From JBDRLU01 sp043812795 (GTDB lineage Bacteria; Chloroflexota; Dehalococcoidia; Dehalococcoidales; UBA2162), in assembly GCA_043812795.1 (NCBI GenBank), contig JBDRLU010000027.1:1-18900 (forward strand): DNA of 18,900 bases. The letters run 5' to 3'. The first letter of the stretch is position 1. Each line of letters opens with the position of its first letter. A program made the translations under genes and the position numbers. This document shows positions 1 to 7,600 of the stretch, piece by piece. The notes under the pieces are model-generated. The model was not told the DNA's origin, made no database searches, and saw only the letters and a list, made by a program, of their open reading frames with translations.

Positions 1-311
1 GCATAGTGCAGAGCGATAGCCCCGCCGATAGAATGACCGATGAGGCAGAAACGCCTGAGCCGGAGACTCCGAGCAAAGCCATCGATAAATTCCACATACC
101 GGCGTATCTGGAAATCACCCATTGACTGGCTGCTACCAAAGCCAGGTAAGTCGGGGGCATAGACACGGTAGTATTGACCGAGTTGCCGGGCCATTCTAAG
201 CCAGGAACGGGCTCCATCAACGCCACCGTGGATTATGATAAGCGGTGTACCTTCACCTACCGCAAAATAACTGATATCAAGTTGTCCAACTTTTACCTGT
301 TCTCGGTGCAT
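1..311 (-). CDS. alpha/beta hydrolase, N-terminal part
   Basis: This is the first 103 residues of an alpha/beta-hydrolase-fold protein; the gene runs off the left edge. I read it by translating the minus strand. It shows the oxyanion-hole strand LIIIHGG (about residues 24-30), the APDLPGFGSS loop (52-61) and the nucleophile elbow GHSIGG (92-97) with Ser94 as the predicted nucleophile. This arrangement is typical of MhpC/BioH-like esterases and C-C hydrolases. The catalytic Asp and His would lie beyond the window. The start is the first ATG after an in-frame TGA, and no strong Shine-Dalgarno sequence is visible. It lies 144 nt downstream of the lipoprotein gene on the same strand, so it could be a read-through member of that operon. 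The fold is secure; the substrate cannot be predicted. Confidence 0.85.
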   Translation of the reverse strand, partial: MHREQVKVGQLDISYFAVGEGTPLIIIHGGVDGARSWLRMARQLGQYYRVYAPDLPGFGSSQSMGDFQIRRYVEFIDGFARSLRLRRFCLIGHSIGGAIALHY

Positions 312-346
312 TCATACTCGCAATCTTACCAGCGCAAAAACCTTCT

Positions 347-361
347 TTTCCCACAGGGAAA
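347..361 (-). terminator. weak terminator-like hairpin after the lipoprotein gene
   Basis: A six-base-pair stem (TTTCCC/GGGAAA) with a three-base loop is followed on the minus strand by AGAAGG and then five T. It lies about 95 nt beyond the lipoprotein stop and just ahead of the hydrolase start. A second six-base inverted repeat (GGTTTA...TAAACC, 394-413) lies between it and the lipoprotein stop. The stem is short and the T run is displaced, so it may be only a partial terminator. Confidence 0.3.
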
Positions 362-455
362 CCCAATCTTGAGACCTGTCTGAGGAATGACGCGGTTTAC
401 AGTGGTCTAAACCAGTTAATTTTACTATCCTTCCGTTGTAAATGCAAAACGGCAC

Positions 456-899
456 TTACTGAATCGGTGTCGCCAGGCTAACTGTCATTACCAGGCGGTA
501 GTCACTGGGTGATATTGCCTGCCCGACGATGGGGTAAGGCTCAATGCTGAAACTAAGTTCATGTCCGTCAAACGTTTGGCGGAGGGGCTCTTGAGTCAGG
601 CCGGGTTCGGTAAGTACCAGCTTGTAGGGCGACGAGGCGTCGCCGGTTTTAGTAATTTCAACGAGGCAGCTGGCTTCCCCGGCCCAGACACAGGTAGCGC
701 CGCTCGGGCACCGGCTATCCGTGATGACCTCGACGAATTTGATATTTAAGTTCTCACCGGCAATATCGGCCGCTTGCCCCGGTGACAGGGTAAATTCCTG
801 GTTCAGATTGACCTGTTGGACGGACTTAGCACAACCGCCGAGCAACAAAAGGAAGACGGCAGCTAGCGGTATTAAGTACCTGACCCTGTGTTCTAGCAC
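456..899 (-). CDS. small secreted lipoprotein with a DSRCP..CVWAGE motif
   Basis: A 147-residue predicted lipoprotein. Residues 5-23 form a signal peptide ending in the lipobox LGGC with Cys23 as the lipidation site. The mature part carries two cysteines in the segment DSRCPSGATCVWAGE (about 61-75), a motif I recognise from uncharacterised lipoproteins in several bacterial phyla. The rest looks like a beta-rich domain. The start is GTG; no better start exists before the signal peptide and the Shine-Dalgarno sequence is poor. It begins 9 nt after the stop of the anti-sigma gene, so it is probably translated from the same mRNA and may belong to the same envelope-stress regulon. No enzymatic function can be assigned. 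The two cysteines could form a disulfide. Confidence 0.8.
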   Translation of the reverse strand: MLEHRVRYLIPLAAVFLLLLGGCAKSVQQVNLNQEFTLSPGQAADIAGENLNIKFVEVITDSRCPSGATCVWAGEASCLVEITKTGDASSPYKLVLTEPGLTQEPLRQTFDGHELSFSIEPYPIVGQAISPSDYRLVMTVSLATPIQ

Positions 900-908
900 C
901 TTACGTTT

Positions 909-2387
909 CTAGTCTCTTTCACCACTATTGTGGCTGTTTCGGCTACTGCGGTTTTCTTGCTCGATCCGTATTTCTTTGGCATAAAGAATGCCATCTTTCT
1001 TAAACAGTCCTTCGGCTTCCAGGTCTTCGCCGAGTGACGACCTTAGCTCGGAAAGTTGAATCTCTTCACCGTCCTCGGTACGGATTTTTGCTTCGCTGAT
1101 GTTGAGGTTAATCCGGGCACCAGCCACGCTTACCGTGATAATATTATCGTTCGTATTAACCTCTGTCAACCTGCCTTCAAGCTTGGCTTCGCCCTCACGT
1201 TCTCTGTCTCTTTCTTTTTGTTCTGTATTAGTTATTGCCAGAGTGCCGTTTTCGGTTACACCCTGCAGGGCAACTTTATCACCGGCGGGGGGTGGTGTCT
1301 TATCGGTGGGAACACCGACGGGAATTTCTCCGACGTACCATGTTTTTCCGCTCTCGTCGGTGCCTTTGAATTGCCCCTCGATTTTGACGTCCTGATTGGT
1401 CGCCTCTTCCCGGTCGAGATTAATGATAAAAATTTCGTTATCCTTCTTCAGCCCCTGTACCTTCACCCGGCTGCCAATCGGAGGGGGCTCACCGCTATAA
1501 TGGACATTGGACAAGACCACACCGCCGACGTTCCACGTCTGTTCGGATACGCTCAACAGGGCCCCGTCAACTTTGAACCGTCCTTCTTCAAGACGGGCGT
1601 CACGGACGGAAGGGTTGGTTTTCAGGAAGGATTCATTACTATAGCCTGCCTGCGCGATTAAGTTCGTCCGTTGTGCCACAGTAATAGTCTGTTGTACAGC
1701 CTCACGGTCGGCCTCGGGAGATTCAGTCAGGACTTGGCCCAGGGTTACCTGCTGGTTAATGGTGGACTCGGCCAGATGGCTCAGGAATTCTTTAGTATCC
1801 TCAGGCGATGCTTTTTCAATTTCGCGCAGGGCTGCATCGGTCTGGGCGGGGACGGTGGCCAGGCCGGAAGTATTTACTGTGCGGTTCAGGCTCGCCTGGA
1901 CAGCCACTTCATCGATACGACGCTGGGCTGATTTCAAGTGTAAATAAGCTTTGCTCTCCGGGTTGACCGTCACAGCCACCTGTAGTTTCTCGACGCCGGT
2001 CTTTACCGGATAAAGGACATCTCCGGGCAGGCTATTCTGGGAAGCATAAACACTGGTGCTGCCGCCGACGATGATAGCGAACGCCAGTAGTACGATAGCT
2101 ACAGCTCTAAGGGACAAGGCGGGAATGAGCCAGCCGCTGCGAATTCTTTCTTGCCTGCGTTCGGGGACCTGTGCCGACTCCATTATCTCGAGCAGACGGT
2201 CGCGGGTACGCTGGCGGAATTCCGGTGATGCGGCTACCTTCGGCACCTGGATGCTGATAGCGACTTCTAATAAGGGTTTAAGCTCTTCCCTTAGCTCAGG
2301 ATAACGGGCCAGACAGTCCTCTACTGTGCTCTGTCCGCTCAGTACTTCATCAATACACCTGGCAAGTATTTCTTCTTTATTGTTCAT
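909..2387 (-). CDS. membrane anti-sigma factor with DUF5667 and DUF5666-like domains
   Basis: A 492-residue single-pass membrane protein, the likely anti-sigma partner of the ECF sigma factor encoded directly upstream; the stop and start codons overlap as ATGA. Residues 1-70 resemble the cytoplasmic segment found in Chloroflexota anti-sigma proteins (ILARCIDEVLSG...CLARYPE). A transmembrane helix spans about 90-113. Next comes a DUF5667-like region (about 117-220, with SLPGDVLYPVKTGVEKLQVAVT). The C-terminal half contains three beta-rich, DUF5666-like modules: about 265-325 (TWNVGGVVL), 333-385 (KTWYVGEIPVGV) and 400-475 (LEGRLTEVN). It ends in a charged tail. The HxxxCxxC zinc motif of ZAS-type anti-sigma factors is absent. 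The role is inferred from gene order and architecture. The large outer region would be the sensor. Confidence 0.82.
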   Translation of the reverse strand: MNNKEEILARCIDEVLSGQSTVEDCLARYPELREELKPLLEVAISIQVPKVAASPEFRQRTRDRLLEIMESAQVPERRQERIRSGWLIPALSLRAVAIVLLAFAIIVGGSTSVYASQNSLPGDVLYPVKTGVEKLQVAVTVNPESKAYLHLKSAQRRIDEVAVQASLNRTVNTSGLATVPAQTDAALREIEKASPEDTKEFLSHLAESTINQQVTLGQVLTESPEADREAVQQTITVAQRTNLIAQAGYSNESFLKTNPSVRDARLEEGRFKVDGALLSVSEQTWNVGGVVLSNVHYSGEPPPIGSRVKVQGLKKDNEIFIINLDREEATNQDVKIEGQFKGTDESGKTWYVGEIPVGVPTDKTPPPAGDKVALQGVTENGTLAITNTEQKERDREREGEAKLEGRLTEVNTNDNIITVSVAGARINLNISEAKIRTEDGEEIQLSELRSSLGEDLEAEGLFKKDGILYAKEIRIEQENRSSRNSHNSGERD

Positions 2388-2992
2388 TTTTGTTTTTTCA
2401 CCAAAATGCGCCTTAAATCCTGGAGCGCCCGATACTGTATTACTCTAATCGCCCCCTCGCTTTTGTGCAAGGCTAAGGCCACTTCTTCATAACTCATATC
2501 ACTAATAAAACGCATTTGAATTACTTTTTGTTTCTCGCCGCTAAGTTTCGTGATGGCAGCTCGAATGTAGTTACGGTTAAAACTAGCTTCCGTTAACACT
2601 TCGGGGTCGTCAGCGCTATTGGCCATCGGCTCCGTTTCCGGGAATGGAACGAGGCGCTTGGTGGCACGGTAGTGGCTGGCGATTAAGTTACGGGCAATAG
2701 TGGTGAGCCAGGCGATAAAAGGGGCGGCGGTTACTTTATACCTGTCAATAGACTGCCATGCCCGGACAAAGACCTCTTGAGCAATGTCTTCGGCATCGGC
2801 CTGGTCGGACAACCAGTAATAGGCGTATTTGTAAACGCGGTCCAGATAGCGCTCGTAGAGGGCAGTAAACGCTACTTTATCCCGTCTGACCGCGCGCTCT
2901 AATAAATAGACTTCTGCATCGGGAGATTGCATTTCCAAAAGCTGGCACCCAATAAACGGATTTAGTGTACTTTCTATTAGTATGGCCTGCAT
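2384..2992 (-). CDS. ECF-type RNA polymerase sigma factor
   Basis: An extracytoplasmic-function (sigma-70 family) sigma factor, up to 202 residues. Region 2 lies at about 37-110 and includes DAEDIAQEVFVRAW (66-79) followed by FIAWLTTIARNLIASHYR, the core-binding and -10 recognition helices. Region 4 lies at about 143-197, with KQKVIQMRFISDMSYEEVALALHKSEGAIR forming the -35-binding helix-turn-helix. The two are joined by an acidic, proline-containing linker. The start is uncertain. The ATG at 2992 has no clear ribosome-binding site, while Met21 (ATG at 2932) follows a weak GGA and gives a protein closer to the usual ECF N-terminus. It overlaps the anti-sigma gene by 4 nt, which implies translational coupling. 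It should direct core polymerase to an envelope-related regulon when released from the membrane. Confidence 0.93.
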   Translation of the reverse strand: MQAILIESTLNPFIGCQLLEMQSPDAEVYLLERAVRRDKVAFTALYERYLDRVYKYAYYWLSDQADAEDIAQEVFVRAWQSIDRYKVTAAPFIAWLTTIARNLIASHYRATKRLVPFPETEPMANSADDPEVLTEASFNRNYIRAAITKLSGEKQKVIQMRFISDMSYEEVALALHKSEGAIRVIQYRALQDLRRILVKKQK

Positions 2993-3021
2993 AGTGGTAA
3001 TTTGGCAAATCCCGATGCTAA

Positions 3022-3174
3022 TTAATCTTCAGTAGTCCAGCGGTTATCATATTCGGCCAGCGCCGCCAGTACGGAAATAATAGCGTCGAACAAAAGGACG
3101 AGGCCTTCGCCTATTTTTTGTACCAATCGGTCCAGCTGGTTTGTTTTTTGATTTGCGTCCTGTGTCGATATCAT
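3022..3174 (-). CDS. 50-residue protein upstream of the sigma factor gene
   Basis: A short gene on the minus strand, found by translating the stretch between the sigma factor and protease genes. It starts at an ATG preceded by AGGA at seven nt, a good ribosome-binding site, and ends 29 nt before the annotated sigma start. The protein has a polar N-terminus (MISTQDANQKTNQLDR), one hydrophobic or amphipathic helix (about 17-41, containing EGLVLLFDAIISVLAALAEY) and an acidic tail ending in WTTED. It could be a peripheral membrane peptide or a small partner of the sigma/anti-sigma pair. I do not recognise a family. Codon choice resembles that of the neighbours and the helix pattern is regular, which supports a real gene. 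Confidence 0.6.
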   Translation of the reverse strand: MISTQDANQKTNQLDRLVQKIGEGLVLLFDAIISVLAALAEYDNRWTTED

Positions 3175-3201
3175 ACTCGTTTCCTAACCGCTTGTAACAA
3201 G

Positions 3202-3230
3202 TAAACGTGACAAGATGCCTTTCTGTTACA
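3202..3230 (-). promoter_or_regulatory. candidate ECF-type promoter ahead of the small gene and sigma gene
   Basis: On the minus strand a TGTAAC box (3225-3230) is separated by 17 nt from CGTTTA (3202-3207). It resembles the -35 AAC and -10 CGT pattern recognised by many ECF sigma factors such as SigW. It lies 27 nt upstream of the small ORF start, where an autoregulatory promoter of the sigma operon would be expected. CTTGT-A-ACAAG (3191-3201) forms a small palindrome just downstream. This is pattern matching only; no housekeeping promoter is obvious in the same gap. Confidence 0.3.
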
Positions 3231-3296
3231 GTGTGTCTGAAATTGCCGCGGACTATTGGCGAACGCACGAGGCTGATTATTCTGGCTCCTGTTACT

Positions 3297-4184
3297 CTAG
3301 AGCAGATAAGATACGATGACAAACCCGATGAGGGAGGCGAAAGCAATCGGTGGGAGGGCGGGCATTGGTTTACCTTTGAGGAAAAGGCGCTGTATCAGGA
3401 AGGCGCCGATCAGCCCGAGCAGTGCGAAAACGGCTACCGCCAACGATTGGGTGAAGCCTGAAGCAAAGAAGACGGAAGCCACGAGTAGCAGCGGAAAACC
3501 GATATCACCACCTCCGAGCACGGAAAACTCTCTCTCGGCGGGAGCTTCGTCAAAGAGTCCGGCCCCGATTTTTCTCAAGTCCAGATTCCAATCGGAGAGT
3601 GAGAAAGGGATGAAAAAAGCCGGTAATGTTTCCGATTCAGACAGTTTTCTGGCCATCCATACCATGTAGCCGAAACGGACGGCCAGAAAATCATAGATGG
3701 CTAGGACGAGCATGAGCGCGATGGCCGTCCAGGGAGATAGAAGAAAACCGAAAAGTGAGACGCCGCTGGCCAGAGTTAAGACCAGCAGCAGGTTATGCAG
3801 CCAGATTCTGGGCTGAAAAAACCAGACCGAACCGGCAATCACCGCCGCAATAGCCGAGACAATAATCTGGAGAATCAAGGCGAAACTGATGAATGTCCCC
3901 CAGGCAAAAAGAACGGCAAAGAGAATGCGGAAAACTATCTTTATTTTGGAGACGGGAATAAGAAAAAGAACGATACCGATTACAGCTACAGTCACGAAGA
4001 AATAGACCAGAGGGAACTGGAGCGGAAACTGGGGAGAAGTAATCTGATTAACTGCTACATAATGCTTTATTTGAACGGAGACGCAGAAGTTGAGATACTG
4101 GGCGACGACAAAGATAATAACCGCCCAAAATAGCGGGCTAAGCGTCCTTCTGGCATGGTTACTGGGCGTCGGCTCTCCGGTCAC
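3297..4184 (-). CDS. presenilin/SPP-like intramembrane aspartyl protease
   Basis: A 295-residue polytopic membrane protein with nine predicted transmembrane helices (about 17-36, 58-77, 82-101, 104-122, 128-149, 151-170, 226-245, 247-267 and 279-295). It carries all three signatures of GxGD aspartyl proteases (presenilin, signal peptide peptidase and the archaeal PSH group, Pfam SPP/DUF1119). These are Tyr164-Asp165 in helix 6 (AIYDFLAV), GGGD with Asp227 at the start of helix 7 (LGGGDIGFPLL), and Pro-Ala-Leu (275-277) before helix 9. A 55-residue soluble loop separates the catalytic helices. Such enzymes cut substrates within the membrane. The start is GTG, set by GAGAGG six nt upstream. It is the first gene of a co-directional set leading into the ECF sigma and anti-sigma genes, so the anti-sigma factor or its remnants are plausible substrates (inference). 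Family members are common in archaea and eukaryotes and less usual in bacteria. Confidence 0.9.
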   Translation of the reverse strand: MTGEPTPSNHARRTLSPLFWAVIIFVVAQYLNFCVSVQIKHYVAVNQITSPQFPLQFPLVYFFVTVAVIGIVLFLIPVSKIKIVFRILFAVLFAWGTFISFALILQIIVSAIAAVIAGSVWFFQPRIWLHNLLLVLTLASGVSLFGFLLSPWTAIALMLVLAIYDFLAVRFGYMVWMARKLSESETLPAFFIPFSLSDWNLDLRKIGAGLFDEAPAEREFSVLGGGDIGFPLLLVASVFFASGFTQSLAVAVFALLGLIGAFLIQRLFLKGKPMPALPPIAFASLIGFVIVSYLL

Positions 4185-4201
4185 TCGATACCTCTCAACC
4201 G

Positions 4202-4230
4202 AGTATACGCTAGAAAGGCAGTCTGGTCTA
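4202..4230 (-). promoter_or_regulatory. promoter for the presenilin-like protease gene
   Basis: On the minus strand TAGACC (4225-4230) and TATACT (4202-4207) are separated by exactly 17 nt, a reasonable sigma-70 type promoter. The start of transcription would fall around 4195, leaving a very short leader that still contains the GAGAGG ribosome-binding site. It is back to back with the ArsR promoter. Confidence 0.45.
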
Positions 4231-4248
4231 GTGCGGAAGGAATGAGCG

Positions 4249-4278
4249 TTGACAACATTGTGTGAATTGCTATATGAT
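4249..4278 (+). promoter_or_regulatory. sigma-70 promoter of the arsR-type gene
   Basis: A perfect TTGACA (4249-4254) lies 18 nt from TATGAT (4273-4278). The predicted start of transcription (about 4285) is inside the palindrome described separately, so binding of the repressor would block initiation. The promoter should serve both the regulator and the FAD/Fe-S oxidoreductase gene, which follows only 22 nt after it. Confidence 0.65.
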
Positions 4279-4297
4279 TATATTCGAATATATGCAT
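4274..4297. promoter_or_regulatory. palindromic operator, likely ArsR-family binding site
   Basis: A 24-bp inverted repeat centred at 4285/4286. The inner 14 bp, TATATTCGAATATA, are perfectly symmetric, and the outer ATG...CAT arms also match, leaving two mismatched pairs. AT-rich dyads of this kind are typical of ArsR/SmtB-family operators. It overlaps the -10 element and the predicted transcription start and ends just before the Shine-Dalgarno sequence of the regulator gene, which fits negative autoregulation. Confidence 0.65.
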
Positions 4298-4307
4298 GGA
4301 GGTGTCA

Positions 4308-4676
4308 ATGAGTAGTGATACCAAATCTGAGCTTTTCATTCTTCAGGCGGATATCTGCAAGACTCTGGCTGACCCTACCCGTCTTATGATTCTTCACGAA
4401 CTCGGTGATGAGGAGATGTCGGTCGGTGAGTTGGTGGCCCGTTTGAATCTCCCCCAAAGCAATGTCTCGCGCCATCTGGCTGTTTTGCGAGAGCGAGCCA
4501 TCGTCCTTACCCGGCGCGAAGGGACGACCATTTATTATCGGCTGGCTAATGCGAAAATTGCCGAAGCCTGTAACCTGGTGCGTGAAGTCCTTGAAAGCAA
4601 CCTGGCCCGCAGCCGGGCGCTGGCCAGTTCGCTCGCCACGCTAGACAGGAGAAAAAGCTCGTCCCAAGCGGAGTAG
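4308..4676 (+). CDS. ArsR-family winged-helix transcriptional repressor
   Basis: A 122-residue winged helix-turn-helix regulator. The sequence shows ICKTLADPTRLMILHEL (16-32), the recognition-helix region LNLPQSNVSRHLAVLRERAIV (46-66) and the beta wing RREGTTIYYRL (69-79), all hallmarks of ArsR/SmtB proteins. I chose the ATG at 4308 because TGGAGGTG lies immediately upstream; the in-frame ATG at 4296 would overlap that ribosome-binding site. The ELCVCDL metal-binding motif of classical arsenic and cadmium sensors is replaced by EMSVGEL. The only cysteines are Cys17 in helix 1 and Cys88 in the C-terminal helix, which lie at the dimer interface in this fold. That makes a thiol-redox or other non-classical sensor possible. 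It probably represses itself and the downstream oxidoreductase through the palindrome at its promoter. Confidence 0.92.
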   Translation: MSSDTKSELFILQADICKTLADPTRLMILHELGDEEMSVGELVARLNLPQSNVSRHLAVLRERAIVLTRREGTTIYYRLANAKIAEACNLVREVLESNLARSRALASSLATLDRRKSSSQAE

Positions 4677-4698
4677 CCGGTACTTAGGAGGAAACAAA

Positions 4699-7600
4699 TT
4701 GAGTAAGTTAAGTTCAGCGCAGCGGTCGTATCTGGAGCAGGTATTTGGCCACCGGGTGTCATTTAATCCAACCGAGCGCAAGCTCTATGGCCACGATGTG
4801 GCGGCACTGCCGAGTATGCTCAAGTTAGTCATGGGTGAGACGCTTCCTGATGCGGTCGTCCAGCCGGAAAATCAAGAGGAATTGGCCGGGCTGGTCCGCT
4901 GGGCAAGCGACCGCAATATTCCATTGACACCGCGTGGCAAAGCGTCATCCGGCTATGGCGGGGTTTTGCCGGTCAAGAAAGGGATAGTTGTTGACTTCTT
5001 GCGACTGAACCGTATCCTTAATATCGACGAGTCGGCAAAGACGGTCACAGTGCAGTCGGGGGTAGTCTGGGAGAAGCTGGACAGGGAGTTGGCCAAGCAC
5101 CAACTGACCTTGTGCCTCTATCCCAGCAGCTACCCGGGTTCGACCGTCGGCGGATGGTTGGCCCAGGGTGGTGCCGGCATCGGTTCTTACGAGATGGGCT
5201 GGTTCAAGGACATTGTCCTGAGTGCCCGCGTGGTTATGCCGGATGGTACGGTAAAAGAATTCGCCGGGGAGGAACTCGACCTCATTGCCGATGCGGAAGG
5301 TGTTACCGGCCTGATTACCGGTGTGACGCTTCGTGTTCAACCCCTGGCTGACATCGAAGTAACCGCCGTTGGTTTTGCTGAAGCGGATGCTTTACAGCAG
5401 TTCGCGCAGGCGCTAATCGATGAGAAAGTGCCGATATGGTCCTTCCTTTTCATTAACCCCAAAATGGCCGAGTTGAGAAACGTGACTCCGCTGATGGAAC
5501 ATTACGGTCAGGCTGAAAAGCGAGTCGTCCTGCCCGCCAGATATATTGCCGTCCTGGCTTACCGTAAGCAGGATAACGAGGCCGTTAAGTCGAAGCTGCC
5601 GGCGCTGGTTCAGACCCATCAAGCCGAGATATTGAGTGATGAAATCGCCGGGCATGAATGGGTAAACCGTTTTAAGGTAATGCTGGTCAAACGCCTTGGT
5701 CCGAGTTTAGTGCCGGTTGAATTCGTCATTCCCCTTTCTAATTTAGGCCGGGTAATGACCGAGATTACGGAAAAAGTAGCTCAGCCCATCGTCAAAGAGG
5801 CAATTATTATCAGGAATAGTATTCACGGTGAGCCGGAAGCCGTCATCCTCGGTTTCATTCCCAGCGACCAGCGTAAGTTCAGCTACAATCTGGTCTTTGG
5901 CCTGGCTATCACCATATTTAAGGTTATCGGGAAGTACGGCGGCCGGCCATACTCGACAGGACTTTATTTCGCCGCCAGGGCTGATAAAATTCTCGGCCGG
6001 GAGCGTGTGGCGCGACTGCGTACTTTCAAAGTCAAGGTCGACCCGAAAGGCATCCTTAATCCGGAGAAGGTTATTGCGAGTGGTGCGGTGGGTGCTTTCC
6101 TCTCCATGGCTAATTTCCTTGAACCCCTGATAAGGCCCATGGGTAACCGGGTGGCGGTTAAAATTGGTGAGCGTCCGACCCGACCGATAAGGGGCATTCC
6201 GGCCGATGTAGCCTGGTATGCCTATGGTTGTTCGCAGTGCGGTTACTGTGTTGAAGAATGCGACCAGTTCTATGGGCGTGGCTGGGAGAGCCAGTCTCCA
6301 CGCGGTAAATGGTACTGGCTGCGTGAGTACATGGAAGGCAGAGAGAAGTGGGACCAGTTTATGGTCGATACCATACTGGCCTGCACTACCTGCGAGCTGT
6401 GTAACCACCGTTGCTCGGTATCTCTACCCATCGAGGCTTCCTGGATGAAGTTGCGCGGGCAACTGGTGGAAGAGCACAAGAAGATGACTTTCCCGCCTTT
6501 CGAGATGATGAGCGCCGCGCTACAAAGCGAGGGGGATATCTGGGCCGGCTACCGTAAAGACCGGAGTGCTTGGTTCCCTGCAGACTTTGTTGAGAAACAT
6601 GGTCCCGGCCACCATGCCAGCACTGTTTATTTCGCTGGCTGTACGGCCAGCTATGTGGAGAAAGACATTGCGCAGGCCAGTGTCCGGTTGCTCGACCGAG
6701 CTGGCGTTGACTTCACCTATCTCGCCGATAAAGAGAATTGTTGCGGCACACCCATGCTCGTTGCCGGTAAATGGGAAGTGTTTGCCGAGACGATGAAAAA
6801 GAACATTGCGGCCGTGAAGAGTGCCGGAGCGGATATCGTCGTTACCTCCTGTCCGGCCTGTGATATGATGTGGCGCCGCGTTTATCCGGACTGGGCCAGG
6901 CGACTGGGAATAGAATACGGTATCAAAGCCAGACATTACAGTGAAGTACTGGCCGAGAAGCTCAAGACCGGCGAGTTTACTTTTCCGCATGATGGCCACA
7001 AGCCATGTACCGTAACGTGGCACGATTCGTGTCATATCGGGCGTGGCTCCGGAGTATACGAGCCGCCGCGCGAGGTCATCCGGGCTTTACCCGACGTGAA
7101 ATTCGTGGAAATGGAACACAATCGTGAAGACGCTCACTGCTGCGGCAGCGTGCTTACGCTGATTAAGGAGCCGCCGGTGGCGGCTGAAGTCGGTAAAGTA
7201 CGGCTGGATGAGGCGGCTGAAGTAGGAGCCGAGAAGATATTAGCTCTCTGCCCCTGTTGCGAGTTCCAGCTTCGCGTCAGTGCCGACAAGAAGCAGTCTC
7301 CGGTAGAAGTAGTCGATTTAGCCCGTTTCGCCGCATCGAGATTAGGTTACGACTTTCCCGACCCTAATCCCGAAGTGCAGAAGCAATGGGCTGTTTTTGA
7401 AGCGATGATTGCTCTGATGACCCCCGAAGGTTTTGCCGGGCTGATGGGTACCATGTGGCCGGAATTGATTGATGCGATGCCTTTCGGAATGGGCGCCATG
7501 ATGCGGTTCATGGGCAAAATCCCGGGTATCCTGGAACTGATGAGACCGCTCTTCCCGGTACTGTTTCCCAGATTACTGCCGATGATGATGCCGAAGGTCA

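Noticed and set aside
1056..1661. 201-codon open frame on the plus strand
   Set aside because: It lies antisense inside the anti-sigma gene and lacks any recognisable domain or ribosome-binding site.
3047..3346. 99-codon open frame on the minus strand
   Set aside because: It overlaps both the end of the protease gene and the 50-residue gene in another frame, and its composition (Arg and Pro rich, no pattern) is non-coding in character.
5743..6408. 221-codon open frame on the minus strand
   Set aside because: It lies antisense inside the FAD/Fe-S gene, whose domains are unambiguous in the other strand.
6520..7035. 171-codon open frame on the minus strand
   Set aside because: It is a shadow of the CCG-domain region.
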